A model generated the notes under the pieces. That model made no database searches and was not told the origin of the DNA. It saw nothing but the letters and a program-made list of their open reading frames with translations. The position numbers and the translations under genes are program-made. From Sedimenticola_A sp040506425 (lineage in GTDB: Bacteria; Pseudomonadota; Gammaproteobacteria; Chromatiales; Chromatiaceae): a DNA stretch of 64,000 nt. Positions 8,705 through 17,914 of this stretch are shown one piece after another; position 1 is the first letter of the stretch, and every line of letters starts with the position of its first letter. The stretch lies in the NCBI GenBank assembly GCA_965224515.1, contig OZ245051.1, positions 248,001 to 312,000 on the forward strand, read 5' to 3'.

Positions 8705-9313
8705 GTAGACGTTGCCCGAAATCACCATTCTCACCAGGTCTGCGAGGGACGCTGCCTCCATCTTCTCCATCACCCTGGCCCGGTGTGCCTCCACCGTCTT
8801 GGCACTGACGCCAAGCGCTGAAGCGATCTCCTTGTTGGATTTGCCGTTGGTGACCATCTCCATCACCTCGTGTTCACGGGGGGTCAGTTGGGCCAGGCGG
8901 GATGCAATCTCTGCGCGCCCGGCCTGGGCCTCCCGCTGTTCGACATCAAGGGTGAGTGCATTGCGAATGCTCTCCAGCAGCAGTTCGTCGTTAAACGGTT
9001 TTTCGATAAAATCCACTGCCCCCGCTTTCATGGCCCTGACGGCCATCGGCACATCCCCGTGACCGGTAATGATAATGATCGGTATTTTGATCTGTTGTTG
9101 AATGAACAGCTCCTGCAGCTCCAGGCCGCTCATACCTGGCATGCGCACATCCAGCAGCAGGCAGCCTGCACGACCGGGATAGTAGTTGCGGATGAACTCG
9201 TCGGCCGATGCATAGGTTTCCACATCCATGCCCACGGACTCGATCAGCCACTTCAGGGAGTTGCGCATGGCCTGGTCGTCATCCACGACGAAAACTGTTG
9301 CTTGATTACTCAT
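8696..9313 (-). CDS. FixJ/TodT-type response regulator
   Basis: A 205-residue two-domain regulator. The receiver domain (1-125) has the acidic pocket VVDDDQ, the phosphorylation site Asp55 in LLLDVRMPG, the Thr in IIITGHGD and the Lys in FIEKPF. The C-terminal LuxR-type helix-turn-helix spans about 140-200 (LTPREHEVMEMVTNGKSNKEIASALGVSAKTVEAHRARV). It lies 16 bp after its probable partner kinase and must share its transcript. The final codons lie within repeat copy 2. Confidence 0.93.
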   Translation of the reverse strand: MSNQATVFVVDDDQAMRNSLKWLIESVGMDVETYASADEFIRNYYPGRAGCLLLDVRMPGMSGLELQELFIQQQIKIPIIIITGHGDVPMAVRAMKAGAVDFIEKPFNDELLLESIRNALTLDVEQREAQAGRAEIASRLAQLTPREHEVMEMVTNGKSNKEIASALGVSAKTVEAHRARVMEKMEAASLADLVRMVISGNVYSE

Positions 9314-9329
9314 CTATCCTCTCTTTGAA

Positions 9330-11879
9330 TCACACTTCCTGCTGATACTTTGGCAGGGTTACGGCAAAACGGGTTCCCCCGGCCTCCCTGCTCTCTACTT
9401 GGATCTTACCATTGTGATCTTCGACAATCGTTTGACTGATGACAAGCCCCATGCCCATGCCAGTCTGTTTTGTGGTGAAAAACGGATCGAACAATTTTTC
9501 ATTCACCTCCCGGCTTATACCCGGCCCGGTGTCCAGGACCTCAACCATCACACGTCCTGATGCATCCTCACCGGTGCCTATCACCAGGCTGCGCTGCTCC
9601 TCAGGCACCTCCTGCAGGGCGTCCAGTGCATTCCTGATCAGGTTAAGGATCACCTGTTCAATCTGCACCACGTCTATCCGGGTCTGCAACTCCTCCAGGC
9701 TGAACTCCTGCTCGATGACCACCTCGGTCTTACGCGCCTCAAACTCGACAAAAGAGCATACCTCGCGCACCACTTCATTGATATCGGCCACCTTTCGCAC
9801 CGGTGGCTGCTTGCCGACCAGGTTGCGCAGCCGCTTGATAATCTCTCCCGCCCTGTCAGCCTGGCTGTTGATCTGACCCAGGGCAAACAGGATATCGTCC
9901 GTTGCATGTGGATCGTTTTTCAGACGACGACTGCTGCCGTTCGCATAGTTGGCAATGGCCGACAACGGCTGGTTGAGTTCATGGGCCAGGCCGGTGGCCA
10001 TCTCACCCATGGTACTGAGGCGGCAGACATGAACCAGCTCCTGCTGGTGTTCCCGGGCCTGGCTCTCCGCCTGGCGCACCGCGCTGATATCGCGACCATA
10101 GACATTCACATAATCCAGCTCCACGACAGGTGCGAACAGCAGGGAGTAGATATGCCCCTCGTAGTTCACCTCGGCTTCCCAGTTGCGGCCCGACTCAAAC
10201 ACATCCCTGACCCGCTTCAGCCAGTAGAGAGGCAGGGTCTGCCCCCTGTCGCAGCCCCAATAATCAAGCAGATCATTGCTGGAGTTATTGGCATAGATAA
10301 TAACCCCCGGCCGATTGACCCTGAGTATGGGCGTGGGGCTCTCCGAGGGAAACTTTGCCAGGCTCTTGATCTCCTGCTCAGCCCTGTTGCGGTTGGAGAT
10401 ATCATGCAGGTATACCGTGAGCACGGTCCGTTCATGAAGCTGAAGAGGCTTGATCGCCAGTTCAACAGGAAATGCGGTTCCATCCTCGCGCATGGACGTC
10501 ATCTCCTGACGGATATCCTCCTCGTTCACCTTCTGCTTGGACTCCACGGCATTGAGCAGATCTATAAAACGAGGCCTGCTATCTGCATGCAGCATGAAAG
10601 CAGTGAAGTCCTGGCCGATCACCTCCTCCCTCTTGTAGCCGAAGGTCTTCTCCGCCGTTGAATTGAATTCGATAATCAGGCCAGACTCATCGATGGTGAT
10701 AATCGAATCCAGGGCGGCTTCCATGATCGCACTGGTAAGCGCTTCTGACTCCTGCATCTCCGACTCGTGCTGCTGCCGCATCTCATCCCTGGTATCTCTA
10801 ACCAGGTGAATAAACTGGCGAATCCAATCCTCAAGTGCAAAGAGTTGATTACCCCTCTCCAGCACCGGCTGATCCGCACCCAGGGCGCGCTGGGAGAACC
10901 GGGAGATCCTGCGCAGGATGGTATTGAGCTGTCCGGACAAGAGATAAAAGACCAGGGTGAACACCGTAATGAAGGTCACCGCGGCCACCAATCGCTGCCG
11001 ACGCTCAATACCGGCAACCCTCTGCTGTATAGCCTCCACCGAACTACGTGGTACAAGGGTGGCAAACTGGATATTCAGGGTTGAGCCTTCGTAGGCGAAA
11101 AAAGACTGGGCCGTTACCAGGAAACTCTCGCGGACCGCTTCAATACGTTCTCCACCGGGCACTACCTGCTCTGCACTGCTGGCCAGAAACCGCTGCTCAT
11201 CCGCATCCAGCAGACCGGTAACCACATCACTGCCGGAGACCCCCTGCTGGGATGCCCGAAGAAACTCGTCGTCGATCGGAACCACCAGCATCAGGGTACC
11301 CATTCTGGTCCCCGTGGCATCTTCCGCAACCTCGGTCACCAACAGGTAAGGTCGGTCATTGAAGGTGGTGATGAACACCTCGTTCTGACCACCACTGATA
11401 TACAGCTCAGTCTCATGCAGCAGTTCACGGGGCAGAGGTCTCTTCCCCACGTTGTAGATCTCTCTTACGTGGGAGTGGATATCCAGCAGCAGCATATGGC
11501 TGGGTCTGAGAGTTTTCCAAAGGTCGGCAGGTGGCAGCCACTGGGGGGTCTGGTGGTAAACAACTGCCGGTTGCTGGTCGTTCATGAACCAGTAAACAGG
11601 CTCCAGGTAGTCGCCAAGATTTCGGTGATTGGCGAGAAGCCGCGCAGAAGAGGTATGCGCCTCAACGTAGTTGTCAAATCTGATCAGGGTTTCCCGTGCC
11701 TGCTGGTCCAGGCGCCGTTCCAGTTCCTGGGAAAAGACATCCCTGATGGCACGGGGTTGTACGTTGTCGAGCACCACCCAGACAACCAGACCACACGCAA
11801 GCCCCACGATAATGGAGAGCAGGGGCATGGGGATACGTCTGAGTACACTCAGGCGGGAGGTGGCACTGGACCTCGGCAT
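9330..11879 (-). CDS. PAS-domain membrane sensor histidine kinase
   Basis: An 849-residue kinase. TM1 (about 14-37) and TM2 (about 297-316) flank a periplasmic sensor of roughly 260 residues with no recognisable ligand motif. Two PAS domains follow (about 381-500, with FNSTAEKTFGYKREEVIG, and about 510-603). The phosphoacceptor is His633 in GLAHELNQPLSAIANYA, which is the FixL/DctB-like HisKA form. The ATPase domain has the N box NLIRNALDAL and G boxes DTGPGI and GMGLVIS. It is the probable partner of the FixJ-type regulator immediately downstream. The stimulus is unknown. Confidence 0.92.
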   Translation of the reverse strand: MPRSSATSRLSVLRRIPMPLLSIIVGLACGLVVWVVLDNVQPRAIRDVFSQELERRLDQQARETLIRFDNYVEAHTSSARLLANHRNLGDYLEPVYWFMNDQQPAVVYHQTPQWLPPADLWKTLRPSHMLLLDIHSHVREIYNVGKRPLPRELLHETELYISGGQNEVFITTFNDRPYLLVTEVAEDATGTRMGTLMLVVPIDDEFLRASQQGVSGSDVVTGLLDADEQRFLASSAEQVVPGGERIEAVRESFLVTAQSFFAYEGSTLNIQFATLVPRSSVEAIQQRVAGIERRQRLVAAVTFITVFTLVFYLLSGQLNTILRRISRFSQRALGADQPVLERGNQLFALEDWIRQFIHLVRDTRDEMRQQHESEMQESEALTSAIMEAALDSIITIDESGLIIEFNSTAEKTFGYKREEVIGQDFTAFMLHADSRPRFIDLLNAVESKQKVNEEDIRQEMTSMREDGTAFPVELAIKPLQLHERTVLTVYLHDISNRNRAEQEIKSLAKFPSESPTPILRVNRPGVIIYANNSSNDLLDYWGCDRGQTLPLYWLKRVRDVFESGRNWEAEVNYEGHIYSLLFAPVVELDYVNVYGRDISAVRQAESQAREHQQELVHVCRLSTMGEMATGLAHELNQPLSAIANYANGSSRRLKNDPHATDDILFALGQINSQADRAGEIIKRLRNLVGKQPPVRKVADINEVVREVCSFVEFEARKTEVVIEQEFSLEELQTRIDVVQIEQVILNLIRNALDALQEVPEEQRSLVIGTGEDASGRVMVEVLDTGPGISREVNEKLFDPFFTTKQTGMGMGLVISQTIVEDHNGKIQVESREAGGTRFAVTLPKYQQEV

Positions 11880-12031
11880 AACGGTTTAATCGGCTCGCTG
11901 ATCAACAAACAGGCACATCATGATAATGCATAGGGGGTGAGGAACACTAACCATCAGGTTGAATGCCGATTTGGGATACGCATCTACCGTGTTGAAACAG
12001 TTTGACTACAGGACAACCCTGAATGAATAGA

Positions 12032-12385
12032 TCAGTGGATCTGGTAGACCCGACCGTCTGGACCACAGTGCCCATGATGACCGTAGACCAGTTCATGCAG
12101 AAGGGTGTGGTGATCATCTGCGAGATCGCAGAACATAAGCCCTATGCCACCGTCAACGGTGTGCACCACGATGGCTTCGGTCCTGAAAGGCCTCATACCG
12201 CGAGCACCTTCCATTATGACCGAGACATCTACCATGGCATTCACCGGAAGACGAATGCGTCCGGTCTTGATGAACATGCCACCCACCCCGACGTCTTTGG
12301 TCTGGCCTCGCACCAGACCCAGGCTGCGGTAGTTCAATACCACATCCATCGACACCGGTTTTCGTGGTGAGCAACGATGCTCCAT
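12032..12385 (-). CDS. PilZ-domain protein
   Basis: A 117-residue single PilZ domain, the class that binds cyclic di-GMP. The binding pattern is visible: RxxxR-type residues in HRCSPRKPV near the N-terminus and the D-x-S/G-x-x-G equivalent in KDVGVGGMFIKTG. The start at 12385 is chosen because GGAGG precedes it by two bases in a purine-rich stretch and because the longer frame upstream (27 more residues) is not domain-like. It stands alone upstream of the kinase gene, with about 150 bp between them. The output partner is unknown. Confidence 0.82.
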   Translation of the reverse strand: MEHRCSPRKPVSMDVVLNYRSLGLVRGQTKDVGVGGMFIKTGRIRLPVNAMVDVSVIMEGARGMRPFRTEAIVVHTVDGGIGLMFCDLADDHHTLLHELVYGHHGHCGPDGRVYQIH

Positions 12386-12540
12386 TTCCTCCACTCTCCT
12401 TTGGCGCCTGGGATTCCCAGGAACGCGGTGTGCAATCACTATCTGAATTATCCAGATGAGCTGCATCTTTGTATTTTAGTCGAGGGGCGAATTTTTACCT
12501 GAATTTAGTCGGAAAAAAATCCGGGGGATTGCTCGATATG

Positions 12541-12560
12541 ATTAGGGATATCCCCTAATT
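12541..12560. promoter_or_regulatory. Near-perfect palindrome upstream of the RDD gene
   Basis: ATTAGGGATATCCCCTAAT is an inverted repeat (ATTAGGG, four-base centre, CCCCTAAT) about 40 bp before the RDD gene start. Its size and position suit a dimeric regulator's operator. The cognate protein is unknown, and only one copy is seen in the window. Confidence 0.35.
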
Positions 12561-12598
12561 TGGCGGAAATTAGTGGGTAGCTGGGTTAAAATGCGGTG

Positions 12599-13060
12599 AT
12601 GAATACTGCAGAACCTCAAAACACCTCATCTCTGGCACCACCCTCTCTGCTGAGAAGACTGGGTGCTGTTTTGTACGACACCCTGCTAGTTGCGGGCCTG
12701 TTGCTGATGGCCTCCACGATAATCACCCTGCCCACCGAAATGATGTTTGGGGCGGAAACCTCTGCACGGGTCTCGAAGGCACTGCTGGTCTGGCTCTGGC
12801 CTTTGATACCACTGCTTTTTTTCACTTGGTTCTGGACCAGGGGCGGACAGACCCTGGGTATGAGATCCTGGCGCATACGGGTGGTCACCGAGGAGGGGGC
12901 ACCGCTGGAGGCTAGGCAGGCCCTGCTGCGGGCGGCCTGTGCAGTTGTCTCCTGGCTTCCCCTTGGCCTGGGATTTCTCTGGGTCTTGTTCGACTCCGAA
13001 AAACGCGCTTGGCACGACATGCTTTCTGGTACGCGCCTGATCAGGTTACCCAAGAGCTAG
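12599..13060 (+). CDS. RDD-family membrane protein
   Basis: A 153-residue integral membrane protein. The RDD signature is present at the start of the domain (LLRRLGAVLYDTLLVAGLLL), and the second conserved block GQTLGMRSWRIRVV follows TM2. The last helix (VSWLPLGLGFLWVLFDSEKRAWHDMLSGT) closes the domain. Three membrane segments are predicted by eye. A GTG one codon earlier could also start it. Some RDD proteins have been tied to ion transport; no specific role can be assigned here. Confidence 0.88.
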   Translation: MNTAEPQNTSSLAPPSLLRRLGAVLYDTLLVAGLLLMASTIITLPTEMMFGAETSARVSKALLVWLWPLIPLLFFTWFWTRGGQTLGMRSWRIRVVTEEGAPLEARQALLRAACAVVSWLPLGLGFLWVLFDSEKRAWHDMLSGTRLIRLPKS

Positions 13061-13071
13061 AGGGCCATGCG

Positions 13072-13093
13072 GTAGGTCGGCCTTCAGGCCGAC
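13072..13093. repeat. Short palindromic repeat, single unit (GTAGGTCGG family)
   Basis: A 22-bp unit that begins GTAGGTCGG, centres on CCTTCAGG and ends CCGAC, making a stem. The same unit occurs as inverted pairs at 24694-24739 and 46072-46117, so it is a dispersed repeat in this genome. It lies between the convergent RDD and lptG genes. Confidence 0.85.
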
Positions 13094-13158
13094 AATAACA
13101 CCTCGAGGTCTGCATGGTGGGAGCGGAGGGACAATTATCATCCCCGATGACTGGAACA

Positions 13159-14223
13159 TCAGTGGATCTTGCGCACGAACCAGACACCTATAGCCAGGAA
13201 CACAAGCGCCGGCAACGAGGCGGAAAAAAGAGGATTGAGCTCGTAGACCACGGCCATATGGTTGAACACCTTGCTCAGAAGGAAAAAGCTGAGACCAAGC
13301 AGTGATCCGAGAAAAATCCTGGAACCGACACTCACTGACCGCATCACCCCAAACACGAATGGGACTGCCAGGAACACCATCACCAGGGTCATCAAGGGCG
13401 TAACGATCTTGCTCCAGAACGCCACTTCGTAGGTCGTTGCCTCCTGCCCGTTTTCATGCATAAAACCGATGTACTGGTAGAGCCCCCAGACCGGAAGCAT
13501 GGTCGGGCGTACAACCACCACGTCCAGCAGACTGGGATTGAGCATGGACTCCCACGTAGCCTGCTCCAGTTTTTTGGTTTCGACCCCATCGGCGCTGAAC
13601 CTGCTCTGCTCTATCCCCCTGAGCAGCCAGTGATCATCCTTGTATTGGGCGAAACGGGCATGGGTTGCCACATCCAGCTTCCGTTCCGGGGTGTATTCAT
13701 AGATATAGATATCCTTGAGCTGGGATCCAGGCAGTATTTTTCTGATGTTTACAAAGGAGTCCTTGTCCCTGGCCCAGAATCCGTATTTCGATTTAAGGGT
13801 GATCTGATCCGTTGTCTTCTCGGCCCGCATGCGCTCTGCGTACTGCTCCGTCTGGGGCGCAATCACCTCTCCCACCAGAACCACCACCAGCATAAAGGCG
13901 ACACCCGCCTTCATAACCGAAAGGATGATTCTTGCCAGTGAAACACCGGCCGCCCTGATGGCGACCAACTCCGAATTACTGGCAAGCGAGCCCAGGCCAA
14001 CCAGGCTGCCCAGCAGTACAGCCATTGGAAAAACCTCGTAGGCTCTTCGCGGAAGAACCAGCAGGACATAGAAGAAGGCATCGGCTGTCTTGTATTGCCC
14101 GACCCCCACATCACCCAACTCGTCCATCAGGGTCAGAAAACCCACCAGGATGAGCAGAACCAACAGCGCGATCAGGGTGCTCAGGATCACCGTACGCCCG
14201 ATATAACGGTCCAGGACTCTCAT
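13159..14223 (-). CDS. lptG: LPS export ABC transporter permease LptG
   Basis: A 354-residue LptG. The N-terminal membrane block (VLDRYIGRTVILSTLIALLVLLILVGFLTLMDEL) and the second block with PRRAYEVFPMAVLLGSLVGLGSLA are the family signature. A periplasmic jellyroll of about 150 residues follows, then three C-terminal TM helices. With LptF and LptB it extracts lipopolysaccharide from the inner membrane and passes it to LptC/LptA. It overlaps lptF by 4 bp (ATGA), so the two are translationally coupled. Confidence 0.97.
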   Translation of the reverse strand: MRVLDRYIGRTVILSTLIALLVLLILVGFLTLMDELGDVGVGQYKTADAFFYVLLVLPRRAYEVFPMAVLLGSLVGLGSLASNSELVAIRAAGVSLARIILSVMKAGVAFMLVVVLVGEVIAPQTEQYAERMRAEKTTDQITLKSKYGFWARDKDSFVNIRKILPGSQLKDIYIYEYTPERKLDVATHARFAQYKDDHWLLRGIEQSRFSADGVETKKLEQATWESMLNPSLLDVVVVRPTMLPVWGLYQYIGFMHENGQEATTYEVAFWSKIVTPLMTLVMVFLAVPFVFGVMRSVSVGSRIFLGSLLGLSFFLLSKVFNHMAVVYELNPLFSASLPALVFLAIGVWFVRKIH

Positions 14224-15320
14224 CTGAGACGCCTCCCGATCAGCCTCACCAGTGAGCCGGGAGATTTATAGATCACAACCAGAAATCCCAGAAACAGCAT
14301 GAACGGATGTACCCACCAGCGCCCCAGCCAGGATGCTGTGGTACCGGATACCATCCAGTTTGCAGATACCGCCTGCAGATTCAGAAAGACAAAATAGAAC
14401 AGGATAGCCAACACCAGTCGGCCGTAGATCCCCTCCCGGGGGAGAGATTTGCTCAGCGGTATACTGAGCAGCGTAAACACGATCACCGCAAAGGGAAACA
14501 TCAGGCGGTATTCGAACTCTGAACGCTTGTGAATATCATCCGAGGCCATCAGTTCACTGCTGGACAGCGCTTTGACGGGGAACGGTTCACCTTCCTCAGT
14601 GCCGGAATCGAGCCTGAACGCATACTTGTCGAACTCGCCCACCGAGTAGTCTCCGTCACCCGGCTGACCCTCATAGCGTACCCCCCTGCTCAGTACCAGG
14701 AAGAGATCACCCGTGTCAGGGTCAATATACTGATAACCTTCAGGTGCCGTAATCAGACCTGAGCGTCCATGCTGTCGATTCTGGATAAACACATTTCGCA
14801 GCCGGGTCCTGTCTTCTGACATCTCTTCTGCATAAAAGATCAGGTCACCCTTGCTGGACTCGTTGAAACGACCTGCCACAGAGGCGGCAATCTCCTGGGA
14901 GGCATCGTCCTGGGACTGTCGGATCACCTCTTTGCTGTGGTTCACCCACGGCAGAAGATCGAGGGTCAGCCAGGCCACCAACAGGCTGATGGGCAGTGCG
15001 GCGATAACGAATGAACGGAATATGCGGAAGGTGCTCACTCCGCTGGCACTCATCGCGGTCATTTCACTGTCGCGGTACATCCGCCCGAGGGTGAACAGTA
15101 TCGCGAAGAAAAAGGCCGGGGGCGTGATAGGCCCCAGCACCTGCAACACCTCCAGCCCGAGCATTTCAATCAGGACATCATTACTGAGTCCGCCGGCCGC
15201 AGCTTCCTGCAGGATCTTGATAAAGCTGTTTGTGACCACAATAAGTAATAACACGGTGACAATGGCAAAAAATGCTTTTGCCACCTCGCGCAGAATATAG
15301 CGATCAATAATGGGCAACAT
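14220..15320 (-). CDS. lptF: LPS export ABC transporter permease LptF
   Basis: A 366-residue partner of LptG with the same plan: IIDRYILREVAKAFFAIVTVLLLIVV at the start, the PPAFFFAILFTLGRMYRDSEMTAM coupling region, a periplasmic domain (about residues 130-265) and C-terminal TM helices. It forms the heterodimeric permease of the Lpt transporter. It is divergent from pepA across 256 bp, the common arrangement in gammaproteobacteria. Confidence 0.97.
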   Translation of the reverse strand: MLPIIDRYILREVAKAFFAIVTVLLLIVVTNSFIKILQEAAAGGLSNDVLIEMLGLEVLQVLGPITPPAFFFAILFTLGRMYRDSEMTAMSASGVSTFRIFRSFVIAALPISLLVAWLTLDLLPWVNHSKEVIRQSQDDASQEIAASVAGRFNESSKGDLIFYAEEMSEDRTRLRNVFIQNRQHGRSGLITAPEGYQYIDPDTGDLFLVLSRGVRYEGQPGDGDYSVGEFDKYAFRLDSGTEEGEPFPVKALSSSELMASDDIHKRSEFEYRLMFPFAVIVFTLLSIPLSKSLPREGIYGRLVLAILFYFVFLNLQAVSANWMVSGTTASWLGRWWVHPFMLFLGFLVVIYKSPGSLVRLIGRRLR

Positions 15321-15576
15321 AGGGCCTGTGTTACTCGCTCAGAGAGTCCTTAACAAAGCGTTCGAAGAGTAGCAGAGGTTCACTCGGTGACAGATCCATC
15401 CTGCAGTCACAGCTCATTGCGTGGAAAACAGCGCAACTTCTTGTAGACTATCCGGAAAACCATCGACCGTAGACAACCAGAGCGGATACTACCTAAGTCA
15501 CACCGGATAGTACATCCCGACAATAATTGAGAAACCAGGCATCAGCAACGGTGCCCTGGCAGTGAATGGAGCAGTT
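15321..15576. promoter_or_regulatory. Divergent intergenic region, lptF / pepA
   Basis: 256 bp with no open frame of note. It must hold the promoters of the lptFG operon (leftward) and the pepA operon (rightward). No convincing consensus -35/-10 pair or operator could be picked by eye. Confidence 0.4.
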
Positions 15577-17070
15577 ATGGAATATATTTTGAAATCAGGC
15601 AAACCCGAGGAGCTGCGCAGTTCCTGCCTGGTACTGGGCGTATTCGACAAACGCAAACTCAGCCCCAGCGCCTCTGCTGTGGATACTGCCAGCAAAGGGT
15701 TTCTGACCCGCATCCTGAAGAAAGGCGACATGGACGGTAAGGCCGGCCAGTCGATCATGCTCTATGACGTCCCTGGTGTTAGCAGCAACCGCGTACTTCT
15801 GGTGGGACTGGGCGCTGAAAAGGAGTTCTCCATCGCCGCCCTGCGAAAAGCCTCAGTAAAAGCCACGGGCATACTCAACGAAAGCCACGCGCTGGACGCC
15901 ATCAGCTGCCTGCCGGAACTTGCCGGTAATGGAATCGACACCTACTCTCTTATCCGTGAGTCGATACTTGCAACAGAGGAATGCCTCTACCGGTTTGACG
16001 AATGCAAAAGTGACGTAGAGAAACCCAAGCGCCCGCTGAAGAAACTGGGACTGTTTATCGGCAACCAGCGGCGTAGCAAACGAATCGACCAGGCTATTGC
16101 CCACGGCAAGGCTATAGCTACCGGGGTCAGCCTTGCCAAGGATCTCGGCAACCTGCCAGGAAACGTCTGCACCCCCACCCACCTTGCAGATCGGGCCAGA
16201 GCCATCGGCAGAAAGTCGCGCAAGCTGAAAGTCCAGGTGCTTGAAGAGAAGAAGATGGCCACCCTGGGCATGGGAGCCCTGCTTTCGGTTTCCAGGGGCA
16301 GCCGACAGCCTGCGAAACTGATTGTCATGGAGTACAACGGCGGCAAACCAAAGAGCAAGCCCGTGGTCCTGGTGGGAAAAGGGCTCACCTTTGACGCCGG
16401 GGGCATCTCCATCAAGCCCTCTGCCGCCATGGATGAAATGAAATATGACATGTGCGGCGGTGCCAGCGTGCTGGGTACCATGGCCGCCTGCGTTGAAATG
16501 GAACTGCCGATCAACCTGGTCTGCATCGTACCGGCGTCGGAGAATCTTCCTGATGGCGATGCCAACAAACCCGGCGATATCGTCACCAGCATGTCCGGCC
16601 AGACTGTCGAGGTGCTGAATACCGACGCCGAGGGCAGGCTGATCCTGTGTGATGCACTGACTTATGCCAAGCGTTTCAACCCGGCCGCCGTCATCGACAT
16701 AGCCACCCTCACCGGCGCCTGTATCGTCGCCCTGGGTGACCAGGCCTCCGGCATGCTCAGTAACAACGATACCCTGGCCGAGGAGGTTCTGACCGCGGGT
16801 AAGAACAGTGGTGACCGGGCATGGCAACTGCCACTGTGGGACGACTACCAGGCCCAACTGGACAGCAACTTTGCCGACATGGCCAATATTGGCGGCAAGG
16901 GTGCCGGCACCATTACCGCCGCCTGCTTCCTGTCGCGCTTTACCAAGGAGTTCAAGTGGGCACACCTGGACATCGCAGGCACTGCCTGGAAAAGCGGCGC
17001 CAGCAAGGGGGCCACGGGCCGTCCTGTGCCACTGCTCACCCAGTTCCTGCTGAAGCGATGCGGACAGTAA
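15577..17070 (+). CDS. pepA: Leucyl aminopeptidase PepA
   Basis: A 497-residue M17 metallo-aminopeptidase. The signature NTDAEGRL and the two-metal ligands are present (GKGLTFDAGGISIKPS, MKYDMCGGA, NTDAEGRLILCDAL). The start MEYILKSGKPEE at 15577 is preferred over an in-frame ATG 15 bases earlier because GGAG lies at the right distance before it. PepA removes N-terminal residues in the cytoplasm and in some bacteria is also a DNA-binding accessory protein. It is followed by holC, as in many gammaproteobacteria. Confidence 0.96.
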   Translation: MEYILKSGKPEELRSSCLVLGVFDKRKLSPSASAVDTASKGFLTRILKKGDMDGKAGQSIMLYDVPGVSSNRVLLVGLGAEKEFSIAALRKASVKATGILNESHALDAISCLPELAGNGIDTYSLIRESILATEECLYRFDECKSDVEKPKRPLKKLGLFIGNQRRSKRIDQAIAHGKAIATGVSLAKDLGNLPGNVCTPTHLADRARAIGRKSRKLKVQVLEEKKMATLGMGALLSVSRGSRQPAKLIVMEYNGGKPKSKPVVLVGKGLTFDAGGISIKPSAAMDEMKYDMCGGASVLGTMAACVEMELPINLVCIVPASENLPDGDANKPGDIVTSMSGQTVEVLNTDAEGRLILCDALTYAKRFNPAAVIDIATLTGACIVALGDQASGMLSNNDTLAEEVLTAGKNSGDRAWQLPLWDDYQAQLDSNFADMANIGGKGAGTITAACFLSRFTKEFKWAHLDIAGTAWKSGASKGATGRPVPLLTQFLLKRCGQ

Positions 17071-17089
17071 TAACAGGACCTCCAGCACA

Positions 17090-17521
17090 ATGACCCAGGT
17101 GGATTTCTACATTCTCGACGAGCAGGCCCGGGGGGACCGCTATGGTCTCGCCTGCCGCATCACTGAAAAGGCGTGGCAGCAGGGCCATCGGGTCTACCTG
17201 CACACAAACTCCCCGGCAGAGTCCAGGCACCTGGACAAATTGCTCTGGACATTCCGTGAGGACAACTTTCTGCCCCATGCCCTTGCTGACGAGGCAGACA
17301 GGAGACTCAACCCGGTATTGATCGGCAACTCACCTGACAGCGGTGACGAGCATGATGTGCTGATCAACCTGGCCACGGAAGTCCCCGTATTCTTCGCCAA
17401 GTTCGAACGTGTTGCCGAGTTGATCGACAATGACCCGCAGATCAAGCAGGAGGGGCGCCAACGCTTCCGCTACTACCGGGACCGCGGCTACAACCTGAAC
17501 TCACACAACATAAAACAATGA
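17090..17521 (+). CDS. holC: DNA polymerase III subunit chi
   Basis: A 143-residue HolC. The start VDFYILDEQARGDRYGLACRI, the YLHTNSPAESRHLDKLLWTF block and the C-terminal RQRFRYYRDRGYNLNSHNI end are all typical of chi, the clamp-loader accessory that contacts single-stranded DNA-binding protein. It lies 19 bp after pepA, the conserved pepA-holC pair, and overlaps the next gene by 4 bp (ATGA). Confidence 0.95.
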   Translation: MTQVDFYILDEQARGDRYGLACRITEKAWQQGHRVYLHTNSPAESRHLDKLLWTFREDNFLPHALADEADRRLNPVLIGNSPDSGDEHDVLINLATEVPVFFAKFERVAELIDNDPQIKQEGRQRFRYYRDRGYNLNSHNIKQ

Positions 17522-17904
17522 CAGACGACCGCAAAGAACCCTACATGGAAGCGGAGCGCCCTTTTTCAGTAGACGATGAAGGCATCCCGATTCTCAATGA
17601 CGTGGTGAATGACTTGCGGACAAGCCCCGGCGAAGCGTCCATCCAAACAGATCAGCGCCCAGTCGGTCATAGCCTGGACCTGCCTGATCGGGGTGAACTG
17701 ATAAGCGCGGTCCGGGACAGACTGGGGACTGAACTGCAAACGGAGATGGAAGGCCTGATTGAGCTGGCAGTTGCAGAGACGGTTTCCGAGGTGATGGACG
17801 ACTTCGCTACCACTGCCCGAAAAAAGCTCTCCCGCCTGTTGAAGAAACGCTCCGACGAACTGCTTGAGCGGATAATGGACGAAGAGTTCAGCAAGAGCCG
17901 GTAA
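17518..17904 (+). CDS. Hypothetical acidic protein downstream of holC
   Basis: A 128-residue soluble protein. The N-terminal half is polar and looks disordered (DDEGIPILNDVVNDL); the C-terminal half is a long amphipathic helical stretch (LIELAVAETVSEVMDDFATTARKKLSRLLKKRSDELL) that could form a coiled coil. Its coding overlap with holC (ATGA) and the same-strand run pepA-holC argue for co-expression and a possible link to the replisome, but no domain is recognised. Confidence 0.75.
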   Translation: MTDDRKEPYMEAERPFSVDDEGIPILNDVVNDLRTSPGEASIQTDQRPVGHSLDLPDRGELISAVRDRLGTELQTEMEGLIELAVAETVSEVMDDFATTARKKLSRLLKKRSDELLERIMDEEFSKSR

Positions 17905-17914
17905 ACCCTTCCGC

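Noticed and set aside
15853..17088. A 411-codon open frame on the opposite strand of pepA
   Set aside because: It is a shadow of the pepA codons; the pepA reading has strong family motifs.
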